Assembly: GCA_037974965.1 (NCBI GenBank)
Contig: JBBPFI010000011.1
Span: 682,001 to 746,000 of the forward strand
DNA length: 64,000 bases
DNA from: Dacryopinax spathularia
Lineage: Eukaryota > Basidiomycota > Dacrymycetes > Dacrymycetales > Dacrymycetaceae
Reading direction: 5' to 3'
This document shows, in pieces, positions 35,684 to 47,604 of this stretch. How positions within the stretch are numbered: the first letter of the stretch is position 1; each line of letters opens with the position of its first letter. Below the pieces are notes generated by a model. It saw only the letters and a program-made list of their open reading frames with translations. It was not told the origin of the DNA and searched no databases. A program made the position numbers and the translations under genes.

Positions 35684-38600
35684 CTAACCATACACTCTTT
35701 CGTAAAACAGCAAGTATGCCTTCGCTTTCAGAACCTCATCAAAAGAAACCAGCTTAACCGTCGTGTCGCTGATATAGCACCATTGTCGGTCGGACTTCCT
35801 CGACTGTTCTTTCTCCTTCTCCCTCGCGTCGGGAACGGCTTCCGTGCCGTTCACAGCGGAGCCAGGCAATGCCGTATACGCGATGTAATGTCCACCGAGC
35901 TGGAGCTTGATCAGTACGCGTTCTTAAGAAAGGAAAGAAGCCGCTCACCATGCTGCCAATGTGGACCACAACCCCATACAAGCGGTACATGAGAGGATCC
36001 TCTTCGCGTCGCGGCGGGGCAGGAGCGCGACCTCTTCCACTCTTCAACCCATAGTCTTCCCTGCGAGGAGCCATGAACGGACCCATGTCGAGCATCTCCG
36101 GGAAACTGATAAAATCCTCAATCTTCTTGAGGTTCCCAAAGAACGTGGACGGCGATTTAGACAGCTGCTCGAACCGTTTTAGATGAATCACAAGGATCGG
36201 TGGGGCCGAAGATATTAAGTAACGTTTCAAAGCCCGTCGGTGGATGACTTGCTGAGATCTGGGAACACGGGGCTTGCTGGGGTTCCGAGGGGAAGGTAGC
36301 GAAGGTGAGGAGGGTCGAGAGGGCGGCCTGGAGCCGGCTTCAGAAGGGGGAGCTGAAGGCTCCATCTCCGACTCAACGTAGTCGCTATCTGAAGTTACGC
36401 CACTATCCACATCGGATAAGGGACTAGGTCGGAGAGGCCGCCGACCGGTTTGAGGCGCGGTAGGGAGGAGGAAGGGGTTGCGGACGTAGGTCTGCGGTGT
36501 CGGGGTCGCAGGGTCGCTCAATGTGGGATCCGAAAGTTCATCCTCAGTATTTGACGTGGTCGTGACTTGCGGGATGCGAAAGCCACCAGGGAGGCCAGAC
36601 AGATCGGAAGCGGCCTGGGGCTTATCTAGAAGACTACGCGTATGCGAAGCCGGGAATGTGGAGGGAGACGAGACCACTGATGCTGCCAAATCTTCCTCGG
36701 AGTCGGCCATAGATATGGCCGACTGCGATATCACGGACGGTGGACGGCTCGGTACGCTCAGCAATGACAGATCGCCGGAGTCTCCTCGCACCATAGGTGG
36801 CGAGTACGCCTTGGTAAAGAGCTCGCCCTGGGGTGAGGGAGGTGTAGCTGGCCGACTGACGACCACAAGGTCGTTATCAATCTCGGCCTCTACACGCATC
36901 TCGTCCTCAGCGTCGTCGTCGTCCTCATCTTCATCGTCGTCATCATCATCCCTATCTTCGGGCTTCCGCTTGCTTCCAGGAACGTTTGCAACCTTCCAGC
37001 AGCGGTGGCAGGCAAAGGCGTTGTCCCCCTCGAGTATCTCAACCGATGTGAACTGGCGCAGGCAGTCAACAAGTCCATGCCCACTGCCACCTAACCTGAG
37101 CCAAGACGTCTGCGTGTGCTGAGCAGCTCCGGCCGGCGCAGATATCGCCGGAGCAGTATCCGCTAATATGCGTGTGATGTAGGCGGACTCGTCGCCAGCT
37201 TTCGGCCGAACCGGTCGAATGGTTGCGGACGAGCCCTTCGTCCGAGAGTGGAGACGCTTCAGAGGATTTGGTCGCTTGGGGATGCTTTCTCTCGAGAGTC
37301 GTTCATCGTCTGTGACATGGCCTGTCGCGAAGGGTCGCAGTGAACCCGAACGCCTAAGGTCTGCCGCCCTTCGTACTCGCTCCCAGTCTGACTCGACGTC
37401 CTTCTCGTCGGCTGTCTTTCCCTCGGCTTCAGATTGCACGGCACTGCGATCATGCTCGTCTCCATGATTCACCCTGTTGCTGGTATGGTTCGGCCTTCCC
37501 CTTCCCCATCGTAAGGACAGCCTTTTAGACATTGGTCTCGATTCTTTTACCACCTCAGGCGCTGATCCTCCCAAAAGTCCAGGACTGTTGCTTGTCGATC
37601 TCGCAGTCTCGGAAGGTGCAGGCTCGACATCGGACTCTGCGTTCCGATCATCTCCATGGCGCTCCAGTCCAGCTAAGACATCGTTGGAGAAATGGTCAGG
37701 CGGGAGGGAGACAGGACGGCCAGCTCGCGCGGGGAGGCGGAAGAGCTGACTAATATTCTTCAGGCGGTCGCGCTTGACACGACTTCAGTAATCGCGTCTA
37801 CTGTTCCAGCCGAGATTGTGGCTCACCTTCCTCAGCTTTTCATCGGACCGTATTGACAGCGACAGATCGGTGAAGTCCTCGTACGTATGAGACACGTGCT
37901 TGCACGTCTCGCAGACAACCATGCTAGCCAATGTTCCCCCAAAGACCTGGTCAACAAAGGGACGGAGTTTTTCTTCCTCCGGAATGGGAGCCGGGAGTGT
38001 AGGTATGCTACCCGATGAGTTATCCCGGCGTAACCTCGACGGCTGCCGCGTGTCTCGTTTGGGTTTCTTATTAGGCTTCGGTGGGGGTGGCTGACGTTTC
38101 TTGATCACCTAGTGGTGCATCAGTATGGTCACCATTATGGCTCGGTCTTCAAATGGCTCACATCGTATTCCTCCATGTGCATAGCATCCAAGAGGTGACA
38201 GTAGAGCTCATGGGCGTCCTGTTGCCGGAACTATGGAGATCGTCAGACTGAGTACGCGCAAAAGGGAGAGAAGACATCGCACGTCGAGATACTGCTCGTA
38301 TTTATTCCCAAGCTGCTGCAGGACGTTCCTTGGGATAAATCAACATACTGCTTAGCAAGCAAGGCGGCGGGCGAACCGAGGCACGAGTGAGCGCCTGTCT
38401 CCCTCATCCCGCGCTTTCCACGACTGCTCAAGAAAGCTGAGGTACGACATGCTTATCGGCATTGCTTGCCTATCGGGACTGGAAGAAAGATGAGAGTCAA
38501 GGAGCGCCGGACTCTTCTCCGGGTGAACGACGGCGGGAAGGGTATCTGAGAGCGATTCGACGGTGGCCTGCAAGAGAGAGCTGGCGATGAACTAGGTGTA

Positions 38601-38748
38601 TACCGAGATGATCAGCTCGATATTCCTTGCCGAGTGAAAGGTTGGGGTCGAGTGGACGTACACATTGCATTACCGAGTTGAAGAAGCAAGTGTTTGACGT
38701 GTTGACGAGTCCCGGTGGGAATAGTGGGTCTTCCTTCTTGGTAGCCAT
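35684..38748 (-). CDS. USP-family ubiquitin carboxyl-terminal hydrolase
   Basis: This cysteine protease removes ubiquitin from proteins. The start is MATKKEDPLFPPGLVN at 38748. The Cys box is GLVNTSNTCFFNSVMQ with the catalytic Cys near residue 20. The zinc ribbon is split as in USPs: CETCKHVSHTYEDFTDLSLSI (about 37880) and FACHRCWK (about 37010). Between and after them lie long disordered Ser/Pro/Asp-rich insertions including a 14-residue Asp/Glu run near 36935. PPILVIHLKRFEQLSK precedes the His box, which forms only after splicing (VVHIGSM joined to LGGHYIAYTALPG), and WCYISDTTVKLV supplies the third catalytic position. The end is YLLFYERVYG at 35684. It is closest to the USP16/USP45 or Ubp16 group; the target is unknown. 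Confidence 0.9.
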
Positions 38749-39664
38749 TGCTAGCTTGAAGGAAGAAAAGTGCGAATGGAGAGGACTGGAGGCCTCGATG
38801 GTCGTGTGATGGTCAATGTGCTCGTGTTGAGCTGAGTAGGCTGGATTGCCCGCCCTTTGGCAACTGGGATGGGTGGGTATGCGCTTGCAGTAAAGGTGTA
38901 AACCCGATTGTAGTATGGGACTGTATGTGCAGCGCGAGGAACGCGGACCCTACCTGGCCGGGAGCTCGGGAGTGCGAATGGAGAAGGGGAATCCGCCGTT
39001 CTGATTGGCTCACTCACCTCCTGCACCCCTTCACCTTCCACGCGGCTCACCAGGGGTAAACTGAGCGGGGAAAGAAAAGAAGAGGGAACCACAACGAAGG
39101 GGGACGGGGGCTTGCAGGGGGGGAAAGGCACAGAGGTACCTGCAGAAGAAACGAAGACTTTGGTGGCTGATGAGGAATGAGCACATTCCCCTTCATGTAA
39201 AAAAGGTATTGACCATCCGTACAGTACTGCTCCTAATGCTATCCTCAGCATCCTTACCTTTCCCGGCTACAGCTCGCAGTAGAATCCGCCTCGCTGCGCC
39301 GCATCCCTTGCGCAGATTTCAACCCCACAATCCTCGCATAACAGCGCACACGAGCTACATCCCGCACGTAATAACATATGACATTACTCTTGGCGCTCAT
39401 GTGACCCACAGGGTGGACGTGACGCGGTGGCACGCTTCCCCGCTCGGTCTGCGCGTACATACTCGTAAGGTGGAGGATGGGGCAACGCAACGTATATCCA
39501 TTTTACTTGGGGTAAGTGAACCCAACGGAACTCTACTTTGTTTACCGCTTTGGTGCGACAAGACAGGTAAAGCATCGTCATCAACCTCCCATCTAACCCC
39601 CGCTTGTCGGGGTATCTACACCTGCATTTGGTGGCCATAACGCGAGTGATCGAGAGCTCCACGT
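38749..39664. promoter_or_regulatory. upstream region of the USP gene
   Basis: This 916-nt spacer lies between two minus-strand genes. It contains an inverted CCAAT (ATTGG, 39004-39008) about 260 bp before the USP start. An ORF in the minus direction (39251-38751) ends just before the USP ATG but is low-complexity Ser/Pro and looks like leader sequence. The rest should include the TRIC-like B 3' UTR. Confidence 0.4.
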
Positions 39665-40754
39665 CTATCCCGCCTTGGCTAGTTCCTTGGCCGCCTTCCT
39701 TCGCTTCTTCGGCGTCGAATTGGCGCTGACAGGCACAGTTGATCCAACGGCAGCAGCGGCGATCGGCTCTGGACTCGCGCTCGCACGCGGCTTCTCGCTC
39801 TTACTCTCCTTATCCTTCACCTCGTGCCTCTTCTCAGCCGCCTTGGCAGTTTTTGTCCTGCTTGCGGGTTTGGCAGGCAGGACGGACGAGCGCGCGGCGC
39901 GCGTAGAGAATACTAGGATACCAACGATGATAGCGAGGACCTTAGCCTCAGCCTCAGAGAACCAGGGGTGCACGCGACCCTTGTAGTCCTCCATGCCCTT
40001 GACTCCGAACAATCGTAGGTTCAACCCGGGATGTGCTTCGCTCAAAAATGCGTAAACGGCGACGACGAGGGCGCCAGCCCAGAGGTCCAGGGCAGTCCAT
40101 ATGTCGCCCTTGAGCACCGGCGGCGTGCGGAGCGTCCATTCCTTCTCTGCTAGCCCGAAAGTGGGCAAGAGCAGCGTGCCTCCTCCCGAGGTCAGCGCCC
40201 CGAGCACCAGCGCGGATAGGGGCGACGTCCGCAACCCTACGCTCGGGTTCTTCTGCGCAAGCTGGAGAGTCCCGATCGCCCCGCTCGTCCTGTAGAACCC
40301 GTCCAGCACAGCCAGCGCCTCTGCCGGGATCTTGCATAGAATATCAGGGATAGGACGGATGGAGAGGATGCTGAACGCCGCGACGTAGGTGAGGAAGAAC
40401 TGGGCGTTGTACATCCATATCGGGGGTACGGCGAGAAGGATGCAGGAGAGGGTCATCCCGGCCCCTAATCACACCGGGACGACATCAATCAGAATTCGCT
40501 CCCTGCGCTCTGAGAGAGACGGTAGGCTTACAAGAAGTGACCAAGTACCCAAACAGGCCCTGCAGATACCCAATCTTGCCATACGCCCCGCTCGCCTTCG
40601 TCGCTTGCGTCCAAGCGATGAACGTCCGCAGCGAATGGACGACCGTGAACACAGGTACGGGCACATAGCCCGGATATAGGGGAACAGTAGAGTACTGCTG
40701 GATCGCACGCTCGAGGCGGACGAGCGCGGGGTTGGTAAGGCGTGGTGCTGCCAT
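39665..40754 (-). CDS. multi-pass membrane protein, TRIC-like (paralogue B)
   Basis: This is an integral membrane protein of about 335 residues in two exons. The start is MAAPRLTNPALVRLERAIQQY at 40754, followed by helices with FGYLVTSC joined to GMTLSCILLAVPPIWMYNAQFFL. Then IPAEALAVLDGFYRTSGAIGTL, a Gly-rich helix SPLSALVLGALTSGGGTLLL, WTALDLWAGALVVAVYAFLSEAHP and AEAKVLAIIVGILVFSTRAA. The tail is Lys/Arg/Ala-rich (KKRRKAAKELAKAG), like the basic tails of ER or nuclear-envelope proteins. The blocks match the gene at 28271-29334 one for one. The Gly-rich helix and overall topology recall TRIC (TMEM38) intracellular cation channels; I treat that as a hypothesis, while the paralogy is seen directly. 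Confidence 0.75.
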
Positions 40755-42983
40755 CTCTTGTTCTCTACCGGTGCGTAGTTTCTAGGATCTCCTCGTTCCC
40801 CGATGCACGATGTTGGATGTCCGATGCTGGGCCGGACGGGTATAGCGCACCGAGACAGTCGGTCCGGAGCAAATAAGGTTACCGGTCCTGTTGTTTCTGC
40901 TCCTCTTCTGCCGGTGTTTCTGAGCCAGCTGCTACTCCTGGGCGAAACAGCGTTCGGAATGGGAGATGATCGTGCTTGTTGCGCTTTGCTGTCGATGTCC
41001 AGCGCGTTCATGCGTGCCAGGGACAACCCGGCCACGTCTCGCCGGCTTAGATAATGCGCCACGTGAGGCTTAGAGCATACGGCCCTTGACATCGATCGGA
41101 GAGCGGGGCCCTCCGGTCGGCCCGGGTTGTTTTTCCCCAACTCTAGAATCTCAAACGGGAAGTTGAGTGCAACTGTAAAAGCATACAGTAGCTGCGCAGG
41201 TCATCGCCACGTCCCTGTGACCCAGGTTCAATACAGTGTAAGTAGTCCGTAACTCCGCGCTGTATTCAACGCCGGCGACAGTAGCCTGCCGTTCACCTGC
41301 GTGTGGGATAGACAGGGCGGTGCACAGCGGGACGCACGGTGGACCAGAGATGGGAAGAAGGAACTGAACAGGAGGCGCAAGTTGCCTTCCCTGGCTATTC
41401 ACCGACAAGGCTCAACCTAGATGCGCGTACATCTCTCGGCGTTTACGTGCCATTACCTCAACGAAGCCTGCTTTTCCCAAGCAAGTACGGGAGAACTGTC
41501 AGCAGGAGGTGGGATGCTGTCAGCGTCTGCCTAACTCGATGATGCGCAGCAGCGGGCAGGAGGCATGTGCCGGGCGTTGGTCGGTGCTGGCAGTTTCCGC
41601 TGTTGGACAGAGTCGGACGTGCTTCTCCGCGCGATGGGCGAGTGCTTGTGCTGGTTGAGCGCATTGCGGGTCCGGCGATAACAATGTTAGCTTGGGGTTC
41701 TGCATGGTGATCCGCGCATCATTTGCGTGAGGCAAGAGGAACAGCAACAACAAGGCGATCATCAGCAGCGTTCTGCGGGAGATTGCGGGAGCCTCTTTCC
41801 CCTGTGTGTGCAGAGAGAGAGAACAGAACGCTAGGGGTGACTAGGGGCGAAGCGGCCCCCTTCGCTGGAGAGAAGGCGAACAGGACGCGGTTCGTCAGTC
41901 AAAGGAGAAGCCATGGTCTCCTCGGCCTTTGGACCCAACGCGCAGCATGCCGATCGTGGTCTAAAGCGTTGCTGTCCGTGCCAAGCCCCGGAGATCGTTG
42001 ATAGGGTGAGATATATTGTATACTCATGCTGATGCACGGGCTGCGGAATGCTGTACGGTGTACGCTCCCCGCGCGCCGACGCGACGATCTATATTGGATT
42101 GTAAGAGCGCGTTCTGAATAGGACTGGCTTTTTTGTGGGGGCGATATGTGACGGAGGGCGGGATGGACGGTGTCTCGCGCGTCAGTTCCTGGATGACATC
42201 GATTGCTGCTTTGAATGTCGCTCCCGGTAAGCGGGTGGCTGGTAGGAATGATTCATGCTGCGTCGGCGATTAGAACGCCTTGCAATCCCGCGCTGTGGAA
42301 GAGTATGATGTATTTCCCTCCCAGCTCCAGCCCGCTCCAAACTCGGATTGTTCGCTGTCACAAAAGATGAAGGATGCGAATCGTGGACGAGTGATTACGT
42401 AGGTGGATGCAGAAGAAGGCGACGACTGGGTTCTGTGGTTCTGGGCTTCTCTTGCGCGAAGAGGGGGAAGGCGTGTGGTGCGAGATCCCGATCGACTGCT
42501 GGCTATTGGATGAAGGGGGAAGGGGGAGGTGGTACGACGCATAGCACAGCCTTCAGCCTCCGAGGTTGTGTGCATGTGTCGGCGGGAAGGCGGAGGAAAA
42601 GCGCCTTTGAGAGGGTCCCGGTCGCGGTCTCACCTTTGCGACCCTCACACTCGCGACACCTTTGTGTCCCTTGTCGCTCACTCACCCCCCTCACCGCCCC
42701 CTGCTCTTCTCCCTCTCTCTGCGAGCACTCATTTGGCCAGCATTACCATCAAATCCGTCCCATAAGCTTGCAATTCCCCCCCTCTGCCCGACCCCCTTCG
42801 TCATCCACTCTCCCCCTGCATCTTCCTCACTTCATCGGCCCGCCAAAACAGACTCACACCAAGGCACACACCCTCGTCAATTCACATATCATTTCCTCCT
42901 CATCCCGCACAACGCGCCTCCCAACTCTCTCTGTGCCCCAACACTCATCTGTTCCTCCGAGTGTGTGTGTGAATATATAGGAT
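40755..42983. promoter_or_regulatory. 2.2-kb intergenic region upstream of the SREBP-like gene
   Basis: This region separates divergent genes. No conserved protein was found in any frame. The last 340 nt (about 42640-42983) are strongly C/T-rich on the plus strand and look like the SREBP-like core promoter and leader. An ACGCG core lies at 42079-42083. Confidence 0.45.
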
Positions 42984-45900
42984 ATGGACGGGCCCATATT
43001 CACTTCAAATCATCCCCATCCTTCCATTCACACCATCCCATACTCCTCCTTCCCCCAACAACCACAACCGAACCAGCAACCACAACAGCACCAGCACCAT
43101 CAACACCAACAATCATCCCACCACTCCTCACCCGCTTCGGGCTCAACATCAGGAGCATCAACCACGGACGACTCCATCGGGGGCATACATCCTCGCACAC
43201 CGTCACCGCCTGACCTGACTACTCCGCTAGACGTCGACTCGTTCATCATCCCACCGGTTGGGCTGGTGCCCTCATCGCTCAGTGCAGACGAGGCCTTCGC
43301 TGCCGAGTCGTTCAACTGGGACCAGTTCAACACCGACTGGTCAAAATACCTCCAGCCTCCCCAGCTGCCCGAGAACATGTTGCCCTCCAATCGCCAGCAG
43401 CTACCCAAGCATGAACAGGGACAGGCTCATCCTACACCACCTCAGCAAGGGCAAGGCGCGTTTAACCCGCAGCTCAGCCTCGGTGGGTTCACGTCTCCAG
43501 GAGACGAGCATTTCGTCTTCCCGCCCGAGCTCGACGCGTTCGACTTTACCGCCGCGTCCTCAGTTCCCTCCTTCGGACCCCCAAGCGCTGGAGGAGCCTC
43601 CACCACCTCGAACGCAGAGATGCGCTTCCCGCTATCTTCTGCAGGCTATTCAGGGCCCGATCCCGCCCGACACCAATCTGTCGGCTCGTCTAATTCTGCA
43701 CACGCCTCTCCTAGCGCGGCTCAGCCCTTACCCGGCCAGCAACAACCGCCGGTGGGCGGGTATACATTGACTGCGGGTAGTGCTGCTTCTGGTGCACAAG
43801 GGCAGGGGCAGGGACAGCTCCCACTACCGAACAGCAGCATGAAGTCCTCTCAGTCTCCACCGAGCCATCCAACCGTGTCTTTCTCGCTCCCGCCGGGCGC
43901 GGCCGCGGGCCAGCAACTTCCCGCCTCTTCCGGCGGTACAGGTGGCAAACAGCCGGCCAAGCGCAGGCTCACGCCGCACAACACCATCGAGCGGCGCTAC
44001 CGGCGCAACTTGAACAGCTGTATCCAAGCTCTCAGGGATGCCGTGCCTGCCGTAGCCATTCTGGACAGGGAAAGGTGGGGCGACCGCTGGGTTCCCGACG
44101 AGCGCGGGTACGTAGATGGAGTGCGCCGCGCTGGCAAGAACAGCAAGAGCGTCGTGCTCGAGAAAGGAGTTGAGTACATCGGGTGAGTCTTCCCGCCGGT
44201 CTATCCATGCGCGTGTAACAGCTCGCTCACATGGCCTCTTGATAGGGTTCTGAACCGCCGTGCCGCCCGCTTGGCGCGTGAGCGCACTGCTCTCCAGGCG
44301 CTGTTGTGTTCTTTCCCTCAGGGGCAAATGTTGTACACCCAGTGGGAGCAGTCGTTCCTTCCCATGGATAGGCATATCTATGGTGCAGATGAGCTCTTCC
44401 GGATTCCGCATAACGTCCCCCTCGCCGAAGCAGGCATGAGCGAGGGCGACGCCCTTGCCGCAGCAGAGGAAGACGAGGAGGAAGGTGAAGATTGGGACGA
44501 AGAGGGCGATGATGATGACGACGCCGGCGGGCGAAGAGGAAAGCGTCAGCGCGTCAGCATGGGCATGAACGAGCTCGATGCGAGCGGGATGATCGTCCCT
44601 GCTCCTCCGCCCATGAACGGCTCCGAAGCCGAGAGACGCAAGCGCGGCCGGCCGAGGAAGAACACGCAGCCTTCCCCTCCTCAGCAGGGGATGCTCCCCT
44701 CGCCTTCCATGCAGCAGGGGCCTCAGCAGCAAGCTATGAAGCTCTCTCCTCCGTCAATGGCGCGCCTCTCGCCAGAACAGCAGATGGCCGTCCACCGCCA
44801 GCAGCAACAGCAACAGCAGCAGCAAATGCAGATGCAGCAACAGTTCGCTCTCCAGCAACGGCAAGCACAGCACCTGCAGCAAATGGCAGCCATGCAGCAA
44901 CAGCACTTGCAGCAGGTCCAGTCGCAGCTCTCCGGCGGAGGACCAGGCGCAGCAGCCGCTCGCGCGTTCGTGCAGCCTTCGCCTCAGCAGCAGCAACAAC
45001 CCCAGCAACAGCAGCAGCCGCAGCAGCAAGGCGGAGCACAACAAGCACCTCGATACCTGCTCGCCGCTTTCCTGTGCTTCTCGATCTTCCGTACTGGCGG
45101 GCCATTCGCTTCTGTCCCTGCTGAATCTGGCACCCAAACAGGCACGGTCCTCACCCCTGGATGGGCGAAACACCTCGCCACAGCTGCGCCGACGACTACG
45201 CCACTCGGGGTGCACACGTGGCTCGACGTTGCTCAGCTGGCGGTGATGGCTACACTTTGCCTTACCCTGCTGTTTGGTGGTGGGATGAACTGGACTCGGC
45301 CAAGGGCTTCGAAAATCCTTACGAAGGACGAGAAGGCAGAGTATGCCGAAGCAGTTATCCTTCGTCGAAGAGGTACGTTCCTTCTTCTTTGAGCTAGAAT
45401 GCATCCGAACACCGCATGCTGATACGCTCCCTTTGTTTGCACCCTTGTAGGTGTCTTCTCCCGCGCCTACGCGATCTTCTCCCTTCTTCCGGCGCTGTTC
45501 TTCCCCAGTTCGGTGGAGGAACGCGCTCTCCTCGCCCTCCTTCTCCCGACCTGGCCGGTGATTCGGTCGATTGCGGCTTCCCTCTGGAATGGCGCTTCTG
45601 CCGATATTGCCGACGAGGGGTACCAACCCGGAGTCACCGATCCCGTCCTACACGCCGCCTTCAAGCTCGACCTCCCCACCGCGCGCGAAGTCGTCCGCCG
45701 TTCCACCCTCTCGAAGTCCCCCGGGTCCCAGCCGCCACAGCTATTCGACCTCCTCGCCCGCTCTGCAGTCCAGCAACACATCGCCGAGAACGCCACAGCG
45801 AGGTTCATAACCGTCTCCAACGCCGCTTTTAACCCCAAGTCCGCTTCTGCCTTCGCCGACGCAGGGGAAGAGTTCGACCTCGAGCTCTGGGCTGAGGACG

Positions 45901-46235
45901 CCGCTGTGCAGCTCGGAGGCGAGAGCCGCCAGCTAGTAGAGATGTGGGACGACGTCGAGTTCGGCGTCGAGCTGGACGAGGTGGACGCTTCGCTCCCTCT
46001 TTCCACTGCGGGGCAGGGTGATGCCCGGCTGATGTTGGACGCTCTGACCCTGCTGTACACCTGCCTCGCCGCGCAACAAGAACAGGACCCTTCAGCAGCG
46101 CCAAGAAAGGGCACAGATGCCATACGTCTGCGACTCCGGCGGATCTTGGGGAACAAAGCGTTCGACGCTTCCCTCCGCCTGGCAGATGCGCGCGACCGCG
46201 TTGTGGACTTGCTTGACCCACGGAGGCGGCGGTAG
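42984..46235 (+). CDS. SRE1: SREBP-like membrane-anchored bHLH transcription factor
   Basis: SREBP/Sre1 proteins are ER-anchored, cut when sterol or oxygen falls, and then activate lipid genes. The N-terminus is Gln/Pro/Ser-rich. The bHLH starts KRRLTPHNTIERRYRRNLNSCIQALRDAVPAV; the Tyr in ERRYR is the SREBP hallmark. The loop is long (about 35 residues), then KSVVLEKGVEYIG spans the intron at 44183-44245 to VLNRRAARLARERTALQ. An acidic block, an AT-hook-like KRGRPRKN and a Gln-rich stretch (44800-45040) follow. Two hydrophobic helices, YLLAAFLCFSIF (about 45055) and VAQLAVMATLCLTLLFGGG (about 45235), form the hairpin. A second intron at 45373-45450 leads to a cytosolic C-terminal domain ending RRRR at 46235. 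All expected parts are present. Confidence 0.88.
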
Positions 46236-46864
46236 CTTCCTGTCTGCTCATTTCCTTGCTCGTTTTCGCATTGACTGTGTTTGTGACTAAGACTCTGACT
46301 GTACTACAATATACCTCGAACGGTTCCCCGTAGCCGCTGTATCCCATCCCATCCCTGTTTGTCCTAGTCTGTTTCTGGATAGTTGATGCTTTGCTCGTTG
46401 TAACCCACCAAGGCGGCGATGTCGGGCGAAGGACTCTTTCCCTGTGTTAATATCATGCATGCATGCCGTTGTACGTAGGTTGTGTGGGGTATGAAATGAG
46501 TTGAAGAGCATTTGTTGTGGGGGTATCATATATGCCGGTCGTTCGCCTCGCCATCGCCTCGCATAGCTGCCGGCCCGTAAGAGAACACGATTTGGAAGAG
46601 TGATCGCTGATGAAGCGCAGCGTCAGAGCCACGTTGCGCTCCAAGGCAGGACTTCAATCCAGCTGTGCCTCAAGGTAGAGCTTCAATACCATCGTTGTAT
46701 GCACTGTGTTGGATTAGGTGCTATCCATTCTGCCAATTACTGCCTCTGGACAAGCCGATCCTCGCCACCAACTGGCGGTACTGCAAGGCTGCAAGCTTCC
46801 GACTCCTGAGCAAATACACAACACCAGCCACAGCCAAAAACACAAGATTACACATCTATTCCCA
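46236..46864. other. convergent 3' intergenic region
   Basis: These 629 nt lie between the stops of the SREBP-like gene and the small Cys-rich gene. Only short, low-scoring ORFs are present. Confidence 0.4.
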
Positions 46865-47378
46865 TCAATCAGTATTCAGTCCTTCCTGTCTCTCGCTGGG
46901 CGGCGAAGTGAAGATAGGACACACCACGAACTCCCAGTAGTCGGCAAGCTCCTTGCTCACTACTTTCCCGCATGCTTCCCATGCTGGCGTCTCGCCGACT
47001 ATCTCGCCGTCTTTGTCTGTTCGAGGAGATCCATCTTCCGTCGGAGGAAGGGAGGAATACGGTAGGCAGTGGATAAGTCGGCGGTTGCCGAATGGCTGGC
47101 AGTAGGGTTGGTCCAGCTGCGAAGCGTGTTAGCACGGGAAAGAACGTTGAGAGTCTGGCAGAGAAACTTACCGCTTCTGGTGGACATGGTTCGCATACTC
47201 CAAATGGACGGCATACAACCGTTCCGGGCTCGACTTCGGACTGTGGTGGCACTGGCGGTGGCCGGTCTTCCAGCGTGTCTGCGCGCCGGAACAGGGAGCG
47301 AAGTGGGAGAGAGAGGGATACGGCGGGTGAGGGGGTGAGCAATAACAGTAGCCTATAGGACCACTTGGTAAGATACAT
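46865..47378 (-). CDS. small Cys-rich protein with possible signal sequence, unrecognised
   Basis: I do not recognise this family. A start at 47378 gives MYLTKWSYRLLLLLTPSPAVS, which looks like an ER signal sequence. It is followed by a Pro-rich segment RPPPVPPQSEVEPG and a cysteine cluster VVCRPFGVCEPCPPEA. A clear 55-nt intron (47171-47117; GTAAGT donor, CGCAG acceptor) joins this to LDQPYCQPFGNRRLIHC. The last part has WEACGKVVSKELADYWEFVVC, then a short tail and stop at 46865. Cys spacing is C-x5-C-x2-C-x9-C-x10-C with a further C-x16-C pair. The ordered Cys pattern across a splice junction argues for a real gene of about 150 residues. The frame also stays open upstream to an ATG at 47606, overlapping the SEC65 start, so the true start is uncertain. 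Confidence 0.65.
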
Positions 47379-47604
47379 TTCTAGGATAAACCCGAATGGA
47401 CGTACGTTAATAACGGTAATGGTAACATCCTTTGGGTATCGCGAGAAATGCGGGAACAACGGACAGTGTCCGAAGTATAACGCGTTGAGATGAAGCGCCC
47501 TGATCAAATGCTCCCGTTCATTGATCATCGCACGCGACCCCTGCTCCTCCCATCTCTCCTCGACATCGACGTCCTCATCCTTCTGGCGCCCACCTGAGTA
47601 GACC

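Noticed and set aside
36523-37122. 199-codon plus-strand ORF opposite the USP gene
   Set aside because: Its Ser-rich repeat is the reverse of the Asp/Glu-rich insertion in the USP; no independent motif.
38751-39251. 166-codon minus-strand ORF ending next to the USP start
   Set aside because: Ser/Pro low complexity in a pyrimidine-rich leader; not in frame with the USP and no motif.
42984-43206. Plus-strand alternative frame at the SREBP-like start
   Set aside because: It reads the same C/A-rich leader as a His/Pro/Thr run; the ATG at 42984 opens the frame that reaches the bHLH domain.
44734-45626. Minus-strand ORFs rich in Leu, Ala and Arg opposite the SREBP-like gene
   Set aside because: They are antisense readings of CAG/CAA Gln codons.
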